A stretch of DNA of 64,000 nucleotides. Source: Hanstruepera neustonica. GTDB lineage: Bacteria; Bacteroidota; Bacteroidia; Flavobacteriales; Flavobacteriaceae. Where the stretch lies: the NCBI RefSeq assembly GCF_002895005.1, contig NZ_POWF01000001.1, positions 310,001-374,000 of the forward strand. The letters are read 5' to 3'. Both the position numbers and the translations under genes were made by a program. Below the pieces are notes generated by a model, which saw nothing but the letters and a program-made list of their open reading frames with translations, was not told where the DNA came from and searched no databases. Below, in pieces: positions 36,801 through 44,771 of the stretch; the first letter of the stretch is position 1, and the number at the start of each line of letters is the position of its first letter.

Positions 36801-36900
36801 AATCCTGCGCCTCCACCGAAATAGCTAAATCCGTCGTTTGACTAAACCCAATCCCAATGCAAAAGCAGATAAAAAATAGTACCAGGATTTTATTTTGCAT
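33862..36900 (-). CDS. Large DUF11-repeat surface protein with T9SS type B (CHU_C) signal
   Basis: 1012 aa from the ATG at 36900 (M-Q-N-K-I-L-V-L-F-F-I-C-F-C-I-G-I-G-F-S-Q signal peptide). The body is built of ~120-170-residue Ig-like DUF11 repeats (for example W-G-D-T-I-T-Y-H-V-T-I-T-N-N, W-D-T-T-I-T-Y-E-I-V-V-S-N). The last ~90 residues are the CHU_C/gliding-motility sorting domain (P-E-V-F-T-P-N-N-D-G-I-N-D-Y-F, then W-D-G-K-P, and G-T-Y-Y-Y-I-L). It is probably a surface adhesin or structural fibre exported by T9SS. It is divergent from rsmI. Confidence 0.88.
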   Translation of the reverse strand: MQNKILVLFFICFCIGIGFSQTTDLAISVEAQDLSGGDISQAHIYEEFQYLVTITNSGNAVQNAVFNQTINAGATIISYASQNPTGGTTLITDFAVAGNQISGTIANFPAAASLQVKVVLRAPPEVGGIATTVTITPPDTVTDTNEGNNISIISIDITDIIVDFTVSHEQIAPASGTPISNWGDTITYHVTITNNSDIVYPLVGFSGIMELNSLAVNGLPIVQLVSMSCINATNGSNCYNDFNVNPTPTTIFAATPTRVYEFLINHEFQPNSTLTFEMVYEFLEPECILDPATLEVTSHIEIALDHANESSNESNDVESILIEAELCQETDVCIETIQISPTVGDLVNWGESIVYETTICNNGPLDADVIASFRNTSNNVLWQITSIECIESESTIPCNTTTFANAGQYWVCNVFNMPVGEILTVRTTIHFIEPECVIGNINGIARSNVSIESSNIEDNFQSNNTDFDNIDLPMDVPQCEVVELQVTKTQIAPQLPEGGSPNNTTAWDTTITYEIVVSNESAVDTNIVLSDYYELDATSNIPEAVLESVTCVSTTGSASCFDIEHANIGVTLDGISDGNGDPDVFWEILEEDQWALPGMSSVTFHVEINWMPECLLGEIKGTNKVSLVAVGPQSDNTEVGSLATTYFAPCVDLVVQTFPEFPTVFVNQPFNWIIDITNSNTSDEIIDAEFIDTLDDRFTITGTPTCQVTSGNATCITSFNVSGNTISGIIPQMDIGSTVRVFIPVEAPNIGGAFVNTAEAIPSPINNEELTPETNISISSVQVLAPTLEKWFDPDVIYTHEESTLTFTVYSVDSGETESNISFTDNLPNGLVLTSQPVWVNSNGSTGTFVGDIGDNFVGITNLNIPQSASDCTFSVTVTSAIPGIYINNHTNFTNQNNIDTSEVLAQLEVIQSPNAPVDCLEVPEVFTPNNDGINDYFEIPCLDDYETNRLKVFNRYGVLVFQQENYDNLWDGKPNQGLLHNSGKALPVGTYYYILEVGNEKPIVGWVYLNY

Positions 36901-36938
36901 AGATTGGTTTTTAGTTAGATGCACAAATAGTCAAAAGG

Positions 36939-36972
36939 TTGCGTCAATATAGTTTAAAAGTATGTAAATTTG
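36939..36972 (+). promoter_or_regulatory. Promoter of rsmI
   Basis: TTG (36939-36941), 23 nt, then TAAATTTG (36965-36972), perfect at -7, 18 nt before the ATG at 36991. Confidence 0.5.
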
Positions 36973-36990
36973 AGAGGAAACCCGCACATT

Positions 36991-37659
36991 ATGAAACTTT
37001 ATATTGTTCCCACACCTATTGGTAATTTAAAGGACATGACCTTTAGGGCTATTGAGGTTTTAAAGGAAGTCGATTTGATTTTGGCTGAAGACACACGAAC
37101 ATCAGGCAAACTCCTCAAGCACTTTGAGATTAACACGCCTTCGCAGTCCCACCACATGCACAATGAACACAAAACAGTGGAAGGATTAATAAATAAATTA
37201 AAAAGCGGAACGACAATAGCTCTAATTAGTGATGCTGGCACACCAGCTATTTCTGATCCTGGGTTTTTATTAACACGTGCTTGTGTAGAAAACGATATTG
37301 ATGTAGAATGTTTGCCAGGCGCAACAGCTTTTGTTCCCGCGTTGGTTAATAGCGGATTGCCTAATGACAAATTTGTATTTGAAGGGTTTTTACCCATAAA
37401 AAAAGGAAGGCAAACACGCTTAAACTTGTTGGCAGAAGAAACCCGAACCATGATTTTTTATGAATCTCCTCATAAGCTTTTAAAAACACTCGCACATTTT
37501 TGTGAGTATTTTGGAGATGATAGACCAGTTTCGGTATCTCGTGAATTAACCAAGCTTTACGAAGAAACCATTCGCGGCTCTGTCAAAGAGGTGCTGGATT
37601 ATTATACCAATAAACCACCTAAAGGCGAAATTGTGATTGTGGTTGGAGGGAAAAAGTGA
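36991..37659 (+). CDS. rsmI: 16S rRNA (cytidine(1402)-2'-O)-methyltransferase
   Basis: 222 aa from the ATG at 36991 (M-K-L-Y-I-V-P-T-P-I-G-N-L-K-D-M-T), the canonical N-terminus. The upstream TTG is part of the -7 box. The SAM tetrapyrrole-methylase fold shows A-E-D-T-R-T-S-G-K-L-L, S-D-A-G-T-P-A-I-S-D-P-G and L-P-G-A-T-A-F-V-P-A-L. It methylates the 2'-OH of C1402 in the ribosomal P site. A small lipoprotein gene begins 4 nt after its stop. Confidence 0.95.
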   Translation: MKLYIVPTPIGNLKDMTFRAIEVLKEVDLILAEDTRTSGKLLKHFEINTPSQSHHMHNEHKTVEGLINKLKSGTTIALISDAGTPAISDPGFLLTRACVENDIDVECLPGATAFVPALVNSGLPNDKFVFEGFLPIKKGRQTRLNLLAEETRTMIFYESPHKLLKTLAHFCEYFGDDRPVSVSRELTKLYEETIRGSVKEVLDYYTNKPPKGEIVIVVGGKK

Positions 37660-37663
37660 TTAT

Positions 37664-38101
37664 ATGAAAAGGACTTTCATTTTAATATTGATTTTGATTT
37701 CCTGCAAAGGTTCTCAAATTGACCATGAATTAAAATCTAACCAAGTTGATTTATTTAAGGAGATTAGGGCTAAAGTTTATAAGATAGACTCAATTGAAAA
37801 TTATTATCTAGTTTACGCCTCAAAAGATAACTATAATTATAAAATTGTTTCTAAAATGGTATCCAATGAGGATTGCAATCAAGTCAAGCTAGATTCCATG
37901 TACTCTTTTAAAATCAGGAGCTTAATATTGCCTGAACCTAAAACAAACAAAAATTCAAATTATTCAAAACCAGTCAATTATGATGATTTTCAAAAATGTG
38001 TTTACATGGAGGATTTTACAAAAATTTGTACTGAAGTTCGAATTAAAGACATATTAATTTCCAAAAATCTCATAGGTCTTTGCCACAGAAAAATCCAATA
38101 G
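37664..38101 (+). CDS. Small lipoprotein of unknown function
   Basis: 145 aa from the ATG at 37664 (M-K-R-T-F-I-L-I-L-I-L-I-S-C-K-G), a lipoprotein signal with the Cys at residue 14; a longer frame would run back into rsmI. The mature part is rich in Lys, Asn and Tyr, with Cys at the C-terminal half (F-Q-K-C-V-Y-M and K-I-C-T-E-V and L-C-H-R-K). No family is recognised. It is probably co-transcribed with rsmI. Confidence 0.65.
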   Translation: MKRTFILILILISCKGSQIDHELKSNQVDLFKEIRAKVYKIDSIENYYLVYASKDNYNYKIVSKMVSNEDCNQVKLDSMYSFKIRSLILPEPKTNKNSNYSKPVNYDDFQKCVYMEDFTKICTEVRIKDILISKNLIGLCHRKIQ

Positions 38102-38105
38102 TATT

Positions 38106-38696
38106 CTAACCATGCTTCCCTTTTTCCCAGCCATGCTTACCTAAATACTGTTCGCCACTTTCTACAGCACCCTCTTCAATGCTGGTACCCATACTATCGT
38201 TCCAACGGTTTAAATAACCAAACAATGAAATCACACCCAGCATTTCAACAATTTCACCTTCATCCCAATGTTCATATAACCGTTTTTGAATTGACGCATC
38301 AACCGCATTTGGGACTTGACTGGCTGCCAGACTAAAATCCAAAGCTGCACGTTCGGCTTCAGAAAAAGCAGAATGGGTACGGTATTCCCAAATATTATCC
38401 AGCTGCTCTTGTTCAGCACCATAGCGCTCCGCAGCACGAATAGCATGCGCTTGACAATAGCGACAACCCGTGGCATTGCTACTGACCCAGGCAATCATGC
38501 GTTTTAGCGCAGAGGTCACACGACCTTCATTGGCCATAACGGCTTTGTTGAGGTTTATGAATGCCTTGGAAATGGCTGGTCTCCGTTGCATGGTGAGCAC
38601 GGAATTTGGACAAAACCCAAGCGTTTCATTGAAGAATTCAGCTAACGCTTTGGTCTCTAAATCATGCTCGGGTGATAATGGCGTTACTAGTGGCAT
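38106..38696 (-). CDS. Carboxymuconolactone decarboxylase/AhpD-like (peroxidase-related) protein
   Basis: 196 aa, all helical. The AhpD-like redox motif C-R-Y-C-Q-A-H (CxxCxxxH, E-like proton relay nearby) is at ~78-84, preceded by the helix V-T-S-A-L-K-R-M-I-A-W-V-S-S. The family reduces peroxides or alkyl peroxidases; the precise substrate is unknown. It converges with the small lipoprotein gene and is divergent from an osmC-type gene, which fits an oxidative-stress neighbourhood. Confidence 0.85.
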   Translation of the reverse strand: MPLVTPLSPEHDLETKALAEFFNETLGFCPNSVLTMQRRPAISKAFINLNKAVMANEGRVTSALKRMIAWVSSNATGCRYCQAHAIRAAERYGAEQEQLDNIWEYRTHSAFSEAERAALDFSLAASQVPNAVDASIQKRLYEHWDEGEIVEMLGVISLFGYLNRWNDSMGTSIEEGAVESGEQYLGKHGWEKGKHG

Positions 38697-38842
38697 AGTC
38701 TATTTTTTATTGGTATTTTTGATATCATACAATAAATATCTTTTGTCTAAATTTTAAGTTGTTAAATTCAGTGTTTTAAGATATTCATTGTGTCCTATTT
38801 AATGAAATATGATACATCACAATAAACGAAAAATCTATAGCA

Positions 38843-39268
38843 ATGGCAACAAATAAAGTCACCACACATTGGAAAGGCAATATGCTTTTTGAATCAGACA
38901 ATCCAAGCGGTAAAACATTACTAATCGATACTTCAGAAGAGCATGGCGGACATAATTCTGGTTTGCGTCCTAAAGCCATGATGTTGTCAGCCCTTGCAGG
39001 TTGTTCGGGATTGGATGTGGTATCTATTTTGGATAAAATGAAAGTGAAAATATCCGATTTTAGAATGGATACCTATGGCGAATTGACCGAGGAACACCCA
39101 AAATATTACCACACAGTTACAGTTGAGTATCATTTTTATGGCGATGAATTGGATGAGAAAAAAATTCAAAAAGCGGTTGATTTGTCCATTGAAAAGTATT
39201 GCGGTGTCATGGAAATGTTTCGAAAGTTTGCCAATGTAAAAACTACCATTCACTATCACAATAAATAG
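38843..39268 (+). CDS. OsmC-family protein
   Basis: 141 aa. The two reactive cysteines of the family are visible in L-A-G-C-S-G-L-D-V-V and I-E-K-Y-C-G-V-M-E-M-F. The N-terminal W-K-G-N-M-L-F-E-S-D and the central Y-H-T-V-T-V-E-Y-H-F-Y-G-D strand are typical. OsmC/Ohr proteins detoxify organic hydroperoxides, though this short branch (YhfA-like) may have another thiol role. recJ starts 1 nt after the stop, so they share an operon. Confidence 0.9.
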   Translation: MATNKVTTHWKGNMLFESDNPSGKTLLIDTSEEHGGHNSGLRPKAMMLSALAGCSGLDVVSILDKMKVKISDFRMDTYGELTEEHPKYYHTVTVEYHFYGDELDEKKIQKAVDLSIEKYCGVMEMFRKFANVKTTIHYHNK

Positions 39269-39269
39269 T

Positions 39270-40955
39270 ATGCGCTGGACGCTTAAACCTAAACCAGACC
39301 CGGAAAAAGTGAAGGTTCTCAAAGAAGCTTTAAAGGTTGATGATATTGTGGCTACGCTCTTATTGCAACGTGGTATTGAAACCTATGAGGACGCCAAAAC
39401 CTTTTTTCGGCCTAGTTTAAATGACTTACATGACCCATTTTTAATGCAGGATATGAATAAAGCCGTTTCGCGCATTGAGCATGCTTTGGAGAATGGCGAA
39501 AATATTTTGGTTTATGGAGACTATGATGTAGATGGCACCACAGCAGTAGCTTTAATGAGTTCCTATCTAAAAACGAGAACATCAAATGTAGCTACTTATA
39601 TTCCTGATCGTTATGGCGAAGGTTATGGCGTATCCTATCAAGGCATTGATTTTGCAGATGATAATGGGTTCACCCTTATTATTGCTTTAGATTGTGGTGT
39701 TAAGGCTATAGACAAAGTAGCTTATGCACAAGAAAAAGGTATCGATTTTATTATTTGCGACCACCACAGACCAGGCAATCAATTACCAAATGCGGTTGCG
39801 GTTTTGGATCCCAAGCGTGAGGATTGTGAATATCCTTATAAAGAACTTTGTGGCTGCGGTGTTGGGTTTAAACTTATTCAAGCATTAGCATCTAGACGAG
39901 GCCAATCGGTTGAAGATTTAGTTGCATATTTAGATTTGGTAGCTACAGCTATTGGTGCAGATATCGTTACTATTACAGGTGAAAATCGCGTCTTGGCGTA
40001 TTTTGGATTGCAAGTGATTAATGGTAATCCGCGTCCAGGTATCAAAGCCATTATAGCCGAAGTTAAAAAGGAAGAATTGACCATTACGGATGTGGTTTTT
40101 ATTGTGGCACCCAGAATTAATGCAGCAGGGCGTATGAAACATGGTAATCATGCCGTAACTCTATTAACCGAAACCGATTTTAATACTGCGGCTGCTTATG
40201 CTGTTGAAATAGACACTTTTAACACCGATAGACGTGAAACAGATAGACAAATTACAGAAGAAGCTCTTCAGCAAATTGAAGAACAAAAAGAACAGGAACG
40301 TTTTACTACTGTTGTTTACCATGAAACTTGGCATAAAGGTGTTATTGGTATTGTGGCTTCTCGATTAACCGAAACCTATTACAGGCCCACCTTGGTATTT
40401 ACTAAAAGCGGAAACAAATTAGCGGCTTCGGCACGTTCAGTGTCTGGTTTTGATGTGTATAATGCTTTAGAAGCCTGTAGCGAACATATCGAACAGTTTG
40501 GCGGGCATAAATATGCGGCTGGATTGACCTTGAAGGAAGAAAATTATGAAGCTTTTAAACAAGCTTTTGAAGACGTGGTTTCAAAAACCATTGACACGAA
40601 ATTACTGACACCTGAAATTAAGGTTGATTTATCCATTGAATTATCTGAAATTGATGCGAAGCTTTGGCGTATCATTAAACAATTTGCACCTTTCGGCCCT
40701 GGGAATATGACACCCGTTTTTATGAGCGAGAATCTTCGTGATACGGGTTATGGAAAATGCGTAGGTGAAGACGAATCCCATTTACGTGTTACTGCAACCG
40801 ATGGTAATCAGCAGATTGTAGGTATTGGTTTTGGTCTAGGCGATAAATATGATTTGATTTCGGATAGAAAACCGTTTAAAGCGGTCTATACTATCGATGA
40901 AAATCATTGGAATGGAACCGTATCACTGCAATTGAAATTACGTGATTTAAAATGA
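39270..40955 (+). CDS. recJ: Single-stranded-DNA-specific exonuclease RecJ
   Basis: 561 aa. DHH-superfamily motifs are D-Y-D-V-D-G-T (residues 84-90), A-L-D-C-G-V-K and I-C-D-H-H-R-P-G (DHH at 164-166), with a DHHA1 domain containing G-G-H-K-Y-A-A-G. The C-terminal OB-fold region ends the protein. It degrades 5'-ended single strands in RecF-type recombination and mismatch or excision repair. It overlaps the next gene by four bases (ATGA). Confidence 0.96.
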   Translation: MRWTLKPKPDPEKVKVLKEALKVDDIVATLLLQRGIETYEDAKTFFRPSLNDLHDPFLMQDMNKAVSRIEHALENGENILVYGDYDVDGTTAVALMSSYLKTRTSNVATYIPDRYGEGYGVSYQGIDFADDNGFTLIIALDCGVKAIDKVAYAQEKGIDFIICDHHRPGNQLPNAVAVLDPKREDCEYPYKELCGCGVGFKLIQALASRRGQSVEDLVAYLDLVATAIGADIVTITGENRVLAYFGLQVINGNPRPGIKAIIAEVKKEELTITDVVFIVAPRINAAGRMKHGNHAVTLLTETDFNTAAAYAVEIDTFNTDRRETDRQITEEALQQIEEQKEQERFTTVVYHETWHKGVIGIVASRLTETYYRPTLVFTKSGNKLAASARSVSGFDVYNALEACSEHIEQFGGHKYAAGLTLKEENYEAFKQAFEDVVSKTIDTKLLTPEIKVDLSIELSEIDAKLWRIIKQFAPFGPGNMTPVFMSENLRDTGYGKCVGEDESHLRVTATDGNQQIVGIGFGLGDKYDLISDRKPFKAVYTIDENHWNGTVSLQLKLRDLK

Positions 40956-42049
40956 TGAATAATCGGGTTTTCATATTCGTTATCCTGTGCTTTCAACTCG
41001 CCTTTTCACAAAACCTGGTTTTAAACCCCAGTTTTGAGGAACATAAAACATGTCCGAGACTCATTGGAGGGTTTAATCACAATGCTCTAGATTGGAGCAC
41101 GCCAAATTTTGGCTCAACCGATTATTTTAATGCCTGTAGTCAGGAGGTTGGTGAAACAAATTTTTTTGGAAAGCAAAGTGCAAGAACAGGAAAGGGCTTT
41201 GCCGGGATGTATGTTATGGCACCTGATAACTATCGAGAATATGTTCAAGGGCAATTGTCAAAGCCCTTACTTATTGGTAAGACGTACACCATGACGTTTT
41301 ACATCAGTTTGGCCGAAAACTGTAGTCATGCCATTCGAGATTTGGGTGTTTTGTTTTTAAAAGAACCTTTTAAACAGAATTCTGATAAACTATTGAATCT
41401 AAATGAGGTTTTAAATGAAGTTTCTGATAGTTATTTTGTGTTGATTAATAGTCAAAGTCATTATATAGAAAAAACAGGATGGGAAAAAATAACGTTTGAA
41501 TATACAGCCAAGGGATTCGAATCAAATTTTATTATTGGAAACTTCGATAAGAACAGTAAAGTTTCCAAAATAAAGATGCGCAGTACAAAAGACCCAGATG
41601 CTTCCTATTACTATATTGATGATGTTAGTATCGAGTCATTATATTCCGAAACAGTATCTTATTCAAAATCACAAACTATCGAAAACGATCAAGTATTGCA
41701 GAATGACAAAGTGTATACTTTACAGAATGTTCTTTTCGATTTTGACAAACATGAATTATTGGAATCCTCAAAAGCAGAATTAAATCAGCTTTATAAATAT
41801 CTAAATGCTAATAAGCGTTTACAGATTGAAATTTATGGTCATACCGACGATGTTGGTACTCAAAAACGGAATGATGAACTGTCCTTGTTACGCGCCAAGG
41901 AAGTTGCTTTGTTTTTAATATCAAAGGGCTTAAGGCCAGAACGCATTACGGCAACAGGATACGGCAACAAATTTCCAGTTGCCAACAACGACACCCAAGA
42001 AGGTCGCGCTCTCAATAGGCGCGTGGAATTTAAATTAATTTTTAAATAA
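40952..42049 (+). CDS. OmpA-family outer-membrane protein with N-terminal carbohydrate-binding-like beta sandwich
   Basis: 365 aa. Signal peptide M-M-N-N-R-V-F-I-F-V-I-L-C-F-Q-L-A-F-S-Q. Residues ~20-228 are a beta-sandwich starting N-L-V-L-N-P-S-F-E-E, like the lectin/CBM-type N-terminal modules of flavobacterial OmpA proteins. The C-terminal ~115 residues are an OmpA/Pal peptidoglycan-binding domain (V-L-F-D-F-D-K-H-E-L, I-Y-G-H-T-D-D-V-G, L-S-L-L-R-A-K, N-R-R-V-E-F). It would tie the outer membrane to the cell wall. It overlaps recJ by 4 nt. Confidence 0.85.
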   Translation: MMNNRVFIFVILCFQLAFSQNLVLNPSFEEHKTCPRLIGGFNHNALDWSTPNFGSTDYFNACSQEVGETNFFGKQSARTGKGFAGMYVMAPDNYREYVQGQLSKPLLIGKTYTMTFYISLAENCSHAIRDLGVLFLKEPFKQNSDKLLNLNEVLNEVSDSYFVLINSQSHYIEKTGWEKITFEYTAKGFESNFIIGNFDKNSKVSKIKMRSTKDPDASYYYIDDVSIESLYSETVSYSKSQTIENDQVLQNDKVYTLQNVLFDFDKHELLESSKAELNQLYKYLNANKRLQIEIYGHTDDVGTQKRNDELSLLRAKEVALFLISKGLRPERITATGYGNKFPVANNDTQEGRALNRRVEFKLIFK

Positions 42050-42052
42050 TCT

Positions 42053-43324
42053 ATGCAGAAAAATGACCCTTACGCAGCATTACGAATCAAAGAATTCAAC
42101 ATCTTTTTGGTTTTGCGTTTTGCATTGGTTTTGGCCTGGTCCATGCAATTTGTTGTAATTGAATGGCAAGTCTATGCATTAACGGAAGATCCTCTAGCTC
42201 TAGGGATTATTGGTCTTTGTGAATTTTTACCTGCGTTTTTATTAGCACCATTTGCGGGTCATATTGTCGATAAAAAAGAAAAGCGTGACCTTTTTAGACT
42301 CTGTATTGCATTATTTTCATTGATAAGTTTCGGTCTTTTTTGGTTGACGTCAGAAACCATTGAATCGTCATGGAGCACCAAAACTATTTTATATTGTATT
42401 TATGGTCTGGTGTTTTTTGGAGGGGTATTACGATCTTTTTTTGGACCAACTATCTTTTCGCTTATTGCCTTATTGGTTCCTAAACGCGTGTATCCAAATG
42501 CAGCCACATGGAGTAGCAGTACCTGGAAAGGCGCCAATGTATTTGGTGCACTCTTAGGCGGTTTTTTAATTGCCTGGATAGGTGTTCACATTACATTGGG
42601 CATCATATTTTTATTGGTCCTGTTAGCCTTGTTTTTGGTTTTTCAAATAAAACAGAAACCTATTTTAAACAAAGAAGTTTATGAATCTGTAAGAGATAGT
42701 TTAGAAGCTGGAATACGATTTGTATTTAATGACAAAGTCATTTTAGGCGCACTAACTTTAGATATGATTGCCGTGTTATTTGGTGGTGCTGTAGCCATTT
42801 TTGCGGTGTTTGCAAAAGATATCTTGGATGCAGGCCCCAAAGGATTTGGGATACTTAATGCCGCGCTTTCATCCGGAAGCATCATTACCATGTTGGCAAC
42901 TACCTATATTCCCATTACCAAAAATACTGGAAAAAAATTACTGATTTCGATTTTTGGATTTGGTGTCTGTATGATCATCTTTGGAGCCTCAAAACTTATG
43001 TGGTTAAGTGTTTTAGCCTTGTTCTTTTCCGGTGTTTTTGATGGCATTTCTATGGTTGTTCGACAAACCATTCTACAACTCAAAACACCTGATGATATGA
43101 GAGGCCGTGTAGGAGCTGTTAACTCTATGTTTGTTGGATCTTCTAACGAACTTGGAGCACTGGAAAGTGGGATTGCCGCTAGATTGTTTGGAGCGCCAAT
43201 GGCAGTGATGTTAGGTGGCACAGTAACGTTGGTGGTTGTGACAATTATGGGCGCTAAAAACAAACCACTAAGGGATTTGGATTTGACTAAAGATATTGAG
43301 GAACATGAAAAAGAAGAAGTTTAA
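42053..43324 (+). CDS. MFS transporter (EntS/MFS_3-like exporter)
   Basis: 423 aa with about 10-12 hydrophobic helices. The MFS cytoplasmic loop motif appears as G-H-I-V-D-K-K-E-K-R-D after helix 2, and E-F-L-P-A-F-L-L-A-P-F-A-G is characteristic of EntS-type (MFS_3) exporters. The C-terminal tail is acidic. The substrate is unknown; enterobactin-like siderophore or drug export is typical of the family. It follows the OmpA gene by 3 nt and its TAA overlaps the converging lpxH-like gene by four bases. Confidence 0.88.
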   Translation: MQKNDPYAALRIKEFNIFLVLRFALVLAWSMQFVVIEWQVYALTEDPLALGIIGLCEFLPAFLLAPFAGHIVDKKEKRDLFRLCIALFSLISFGLFWLTSETIESSWSTKTILYCIYGLVFFGGVLRSFFGPTIFSLIALLVPKRVYPNAATWSSSTWKGANVFGALLGGFLIAWIGVHITLGIIFLLVLLALFLVFQIKQKPILNKEVYESVRDSLEAGIRFVFNDKVILGALTLDMIAVLFGGAVAIFAVFAKDILDAGPKGFGILNAALSSGSIITMLATTYIPITKNTGKKLLISIFGFGVCMIIFGASKLMWLSVLALFFSGVFDGISMVVRQTILQLKTPDDMRGRVGAVNSMFVGSSNELGALESGIAARLFGAPMAVMLGGTVTLVVVTIMGAKNKPLRDLDLTKDIEEHEKEEV

Positions 43325-44073
43325 AACTTCTTCAACTCAAAATTTTCACCATCAAAAACACCATAGGTATAGTAATTTATCCAATCACCCAAATTGATAT
43401 ATATTGATGTTTGGTTAAGGTCTATTTCAAGCGGTAAATGTCTGTGACCAAATACAAAATAATCACGGTGTTTATCTTCTAATTTGCGTTTGCAGTATTG
43501 CACTAACCACTCATTATCCTCACCTAAAAACTTGGCATCTTCATCACCAGAAATTAACTTGTTTTTTACAGATAAATGCTGTGCAAGTCTGACTCCCAAA
43601 TCAGGATGCAACCATCTAAATAACCATTTACTAAACGGATTGGTAAAAACCCTTTTCATACGTTTATAACCCTTATCGCCAGGACCCAATCCATCACCGT
43701 GACCAATAAAAAAAGTTTTGTCGTTAAAGGTGTATTCTTGAGGATTATGGTAAACAGGAATATTGAGTTCTTCTTCAAAATAACCATTCATCCATAAATC
43801 GTGATTTCCTACAAAGTAATATATAGGTATTCCAGAATCTGTGATCTCGGCTAATTTACCAAGAGTTCGTGTAAAGCCTTTAGGAACCACTTTTTTGTAT
43901 TCAAACCAAAAATCAAATAAATCGCCCATAAGGAAAATAGCAGCAGCATCGTGTTTTACGTCATCTAACCAAGCCACGAACTTTTGCTCTCTGGGCCTAG
44001 ACGCTTCTAGAGTGGGAGCTCCCAGGTGATTGTCTGATGCGAAGTATATTTTTTTTCCTTGAGGGATATTCAT
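43321..44073 (-). CDS. UDP-2,3-diacylglucosamine diphosphatase-like calcineurin phosphoesterase
   Basis: 250 aa. Metallophosphoesterase motifs are A-S-D-N-H-L-G-A-P, L-M-G-D-L-F-D-F-W-F, G-N-H-D-L-W, G-H-G-D-G-L-G-P-G-D and F-G-H-R-H-L-P. Together with the R-E-Q-K-F-V-A-W-L-D region these fit LpxH, which cleaves UDP-2,3-diacylglucosamine in lipid A synthesis. In Bacteroidota, LpxH-like paralogues are common, so I leave the symbol blank. It may stand at the head of a short transcript, since queD lies upstream with its own terminator. Confidence 0.88.
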   Translation of the reverse strand: MNIPQGKKIYFASDNHLGAPTLEASRPREQKFVAWLDDVKHDAAAIFLMGDLFDFWFEYKKVVPKGFTRTLGKLAEITDSGIPIYYFVGNHDLWMNGYFEEELNIPVYHNPQEYTFNDKTFFIGHGDGLGPGDKGYKRMKRVFTNPFSKWLFRWLHPDLGVRLAQHLSVKNKLISGDEDAKFLGEDNEWLVQYCKRKLEDKHRDYFVFGHRHLPLEIDLNQTSIYINLGDWINYYTYGVFDGENFELKKF

Positions 44074-44090
44074 ATAGTAAATATATACAA

Positions 44091-44110
44091 ATTCCTGCGG
44101 AGGCAGGAAT
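44091..44110. repeat. Short palindrome resembling flavobacterial intergenic (REP-like) repeats
   Basis: ATTCCTGC, GGAG, GCAGGAAT. It stands in a 149-nt gap without genes. I recall this kind of sequence as a dispersed element in related genomes, but only one copy is in this window. Confidence 0.5.
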
Positions 44111-44210
44111 CTATTTTGGCTGTTTTTGTAACAAGTGTTGAGTAGTTCTTATTTTTTGATTTGCTGAAGTGTCTATAAGGAATAACCATATGAAACATTG
44201 ACTAATCAAA

Positions 44211-44232
44211 AGATCCCTTTTTTCAAAGGGAT
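44211..44232 (-). terminator. Weak terminator overlapping the queD stop
   Basis: On the minus strand ATCCCTTT, loop, AAAGGGAT followed by CTTTTGA. The stem includes the last codons and stop of queD. Confidence 0.5.
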
Positions 44233-44681
44233 GTATTGTCACTTGCATACCATTCGGCGAAACTGGTTTCCGTTTCTTGCAGCTTTAATGAGTGTAACGT
44301 AATATGTTCAGGCAAATGCTTCTTAATTTTTTTTGCAAAATCTATTACCATCATTTCACTGGTGGGTTGGTAATTAACTAAAAGCACATTGTGACCTCGG
44401 TCTTCTAATTCTTTAGCCAACTCAACATGAGGCGTATTTTTATTAAACACTGTGGCATGGTCAAAAACATCGACTATTTCGGATTTAACAATTTTTTTTA
44501 AATCACCAAAATCAATGACCATGCCATGCTTGACATGATTGGTGTCGTCAATAGGTTTGCCAATTACCGTAACCGATAATTTATAACTGTGACCATGGAC
44601 ATTTTTGCACTTACCGTCATAGCCATAAAGCGCGTGACCGGTTTCGAAAGAAAATTGTTTGGTGATTCGAATTGTACCCAT
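44223..44681 (-). CDS. queD: 6-carboxytetrahydropterin synthase (QueD/PTPS family)
   Basis: 152 aa from the ATG at 44681 (M-G-T-I-R-I-T-K-Q-F-S-F-E-T-G-H). A TTG five codons earlier is not needed. Zinc ligands are H16, H29 and H31 (F-E-T-G-H, N-V-H-G-H) and the catalytic Cys25 is in D-G-K-C-K-N. It converts dihydroneopterin triphosphate to 6-carboxy-tetrahydropterin, the first committed step to 7-deazaguanines and queuosine. No other que gene is in the window. It is divergent from a 2OG oxygenase. Confidence 0.93.
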   Translation of the reverse strand: MGTIRITKQFSFETGHALYGYDGKCKNVHGHSYKLSVTVIGKPIDDTNHVKHGMVIDFGDLKKIVKSEIVDVFDHATVFNKNTPHVELAKELEDRGHNVLLVNYQPTSEMMVIDFAKKIKKHLPEHITLHSLKLQETETSFAEWYASDNTSL

Positions 44682-44698
44682 AATACTATTTTTCAATG

Positions 44699-44706
44699 CA
44701 AAGATA
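44699..44706 (-). promoter_or_regulatory. -7 box for queD
   Basis: TATCTTTG on the minus strand, perfect TAnnTTTG, 17 nt before the queD ATG. Part of an overlapping divergent promoter pair. Confidence 0.5.
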
Positions 44707-44712
44707 ATTGTT

Positions 44713-44745
44713 TTGCTGAAGCAATTGATTTTTAGATTACATTTG
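44713..44745 (+). promoter_or_regulatory. Promoter of the 2OG-Fe(II) oxygenase gene
   Basis: TTG (44713-44715), 22 nt, TACATTTG (44738-44745), perfect at -7, 26 nt before the ATG at 44772. Confidence 0.55.
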
Positions 44746-44771
44746 CGGGCTTTTTAAAAAATTAGCGACCT

